Below, piece after piece: positions 20,568-21,727 of a stretch of 21,727 bases of DNA. This DNA is from Treponema sp. (GTDB lineage Bacteria; Spirochaetota; Spirochaetia; Treponematales; Treponemataceae): assembly GCA_016297415.1 (NCBI GenBank), contig JAEDGQ010000027.1, positions 1 through 21,727 on the forward strand, in the 5' to 3' direction. The position numbers and the translations under genes were made by a program. The notes beneath the pieces were generated by a model that was given only the letters and a program-made list of their open reading frames with translations, ran no database searches and had not been told where the DNA came from. How positions within the stretch are numbered: position 1 is the first letter of the stretch; each line of letters opens with the position of its first letter.

Positions 20568-21590
20568 TTATTTGATTTCAACAACCCAGCCTTCTGGAGC
20601 TTTTTCTGTTCCCATCTGGATTCCTGTAAGAGTTTCACGGAGTTTTCCAAGAACTGGACCAATGTTGTCCATTCCGCTTGGAACCATGATTGACTTGCCG
20701 TGATCATCAATCTGACCAATTGGAGAAATAACGGCTGCTGTACCACAGAGACCAATTTCTTTCATATCTGCAAGTTCTTCTTTTGAAATCTGACGTTCTT
20801 CTACTTCAAGACCGAGATATTCTTTTGCTACTACCAGGAGGGAGCGGCGAGTGATTGAAGGAAGAATTGAGTTAGACTTTGGAGTAATAAGTTTACCTTC
20901 TTTTGTGATACAAAGAATGTTTGCACCACCAGTTTCTTCGATATATGTGTGAGAAGCTGGATCAAGGTAAATGTTTTCTGCATAACCCTGGCGGTGAGCG
21001 TCCATGATGTTACCAAGAGACATAGCGTAGTTAAGACCTGCTTTAATGTCACCAGTTCCGTGTGGTGCTGCACGGTCCCGGTCAGAAATGCGTACTTTAA
21101 TTGGTTTAACACCACCCTTAAAGTATGGTCCTACTGGAGTTACAAGAATGCGGAACTGATATTCAGCAGCTGGTTTAACACCAATTACAGCGTTTGAACC
21201 AAACATATATGGACGAATGTAGAGCTGTGCACCAGAACCATAAGGTGGAACCCAGTCAATGTTTGCTTTTACTACATCAAGAACAGCTTTAATATATTTG
21301 TCTTTTGGAAATACTGGCATTTCAAGGCGGGCACAAGAGTCAGCCATGCGGTCAGCGTTAAGGTCCGGGCGGAATGTTACGATTTTTCCGTCTGAAGTTG
21401 TGTAAGCTTTAAGACCTTCAAAACAAGTCTGAGCATACTGGAAAACACATGCACATTCATTGAGATTAATGCTGTGATCTTTTGTGAGGGTTCCTTCGTC
21501 CCATTTACCGTCTTTGTAATTAGCTACAAAACTGTAGTCTGTCTGAACATAATCGAATGGGAGGTTGCCCCAGTCTAAATCTTTTGCCAT
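20568..21590 (-). CDS. ilvE: Branched-chain amino acid aminotransferase
   Basis: A 340-residue PLP enzyme (fold type IV, the longer BCAT form) for the last step of Leu, Ile and Val synthesis and the first step of their breakdown. The PLP lysine is K183 in GDIKAGLNYAMS. E219 in IEETGGANILC and the LCGTAAVISPIGQI stretch form the rest of the cofactor and substrate site. CFEGLKAY (57-63) is the conserved N-domain motif. Length and motif order match the BCAT family with no gap. AGAGG precedes the ATG. I saw no leader-peptide or T-box-like structure upstream. It is downstream of, and convergent with, the unknown three-gene module. Confidence 0.96.
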   Translation of the reverse strand: MAKDLDWGNLPFDYVQTDYSFVANYKDGKWDEGTLTKDHSINLNECACVFQYAQTCFEGLKAYTTSDGKIVTFRPDLNADRMADSCARLEMPVFPKDKYIKAVLDVVKANIDWVPPYGSGAQLYIRPYMFGSNAVIGVKPAAEYQFRILVTPVGPYFKGGVKPIKVRISDRDRAAPHGTGDIKAGLNYAMSLGNIMDAHRQGYAENIYLDPASHTYIEETGGANILCITKEGKLITPKSNSILPSITRRSLLVVAKEYLGLEVEERQISKEELADMKEIGLCGTAAVISPIGQIDDHGKSIMVPSGMDNIGPVLGKLRETLTGIQMGTEKAPEGWVVEIK

Positions 21591-21686
21591 ATATTTTGCC
21601 TCTTATAAGTAAAATTTATATATTTAAAAATACTCCTATTTGATGTTTTATTCAATTAGTAATCTGGTATCAATTAGGGCAAACGC

Positions 21687-21692
21687 ATTATA
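21687..21692 (-). promoter_or_regulatory. Possible -10 of the ilvE promoter
   Basis: A perfect TATAAT on the minus strand about 97 bp upstream of the ilvE start. I could not find a good -35 at the right distance; the extent of the leader suggests room for regulation, but nothing specific is seen. Confidence 0.35.
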
Positions 21693-21727
21693 ATATATTC
21701 CCTGCTAAAAATGGCTTCCAGTCGTGA

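Overview
The window looks like chromosome-scale DNA of a low-GC bacterium. My best guess is a host-associated Treponema-like spirochaete. That rests on the general look of the proteins, the AT-rich spacers and the GC-rich structured intergenic elements; there is no rRNA or other phylogenetic marker here, so treat it as a hunch.

Left part (1-5050, all minus strand): a YolD-like small protein coupled to a UmuC-type Y-family polymerase; then a thiamine operon, read right to left as promoter (4166-4195), TPP riboswitch, intrinsic terminator, thiM, an MTH1187/YkoF-type thiamine-binding protein, thiE and a strong terminator; then a membrane protein with two cysteine clusters. From 5206 a MATE exporter reads rightward.

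Middle (6565-10200): a complete plasmid-type replication and partition module in metabolic surroundings. In order it has helically phased AT-rich dyad repeats (6783-6948), a ParA ATPase, a small ribbon-helix-helix-like ParB-type partner, a RepA_C-like initiator whose Shine-Dalgarno sequence lies in a hairpin, an AT-rich segment with three 10-mers, a perfect DnaA box, and 14 same-strand copies of an 18-mer (consensus TTCAYTYAAAYTGTTACC) over about 730 bp. More copies of the 18-mer lie upstream of parA, inside the partner gene, and inverted just after repA. This is the most striking feature. The DNA is either a chromid or megaplasmid near its origin, or a chromosome with an integrated replicon.

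Right part (10150-21727): a copper operon (CsoR operator and promoter, csoR, copA with a C-terminal CopZ domain that also has its own internal start, and a NifX/NafY-like protein with a His-rich tail); a decayed chemotaxis-receptor fragment abutting an AraC-type regulator; a divergent second MATE exporter followed by an iron-type alcohol dehydrogenase and a YkvA-like membrane protein; a small minus-strand gene of unknown function; a three-gene module of unknown function (two membrane-anchored proteins and a very acidic protein); and ilvE on the minus strand.

Two inverted copies of a small palindromic element (about 4197-4294 and 20295-20446) bracket roughly 16 kb including the replicon. A second, GC-rich family of structured intergenic elements occurs three times. 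Both MATE genes share a 13-bp upstream sequence, so the AraC regulator next to one of them may control both.
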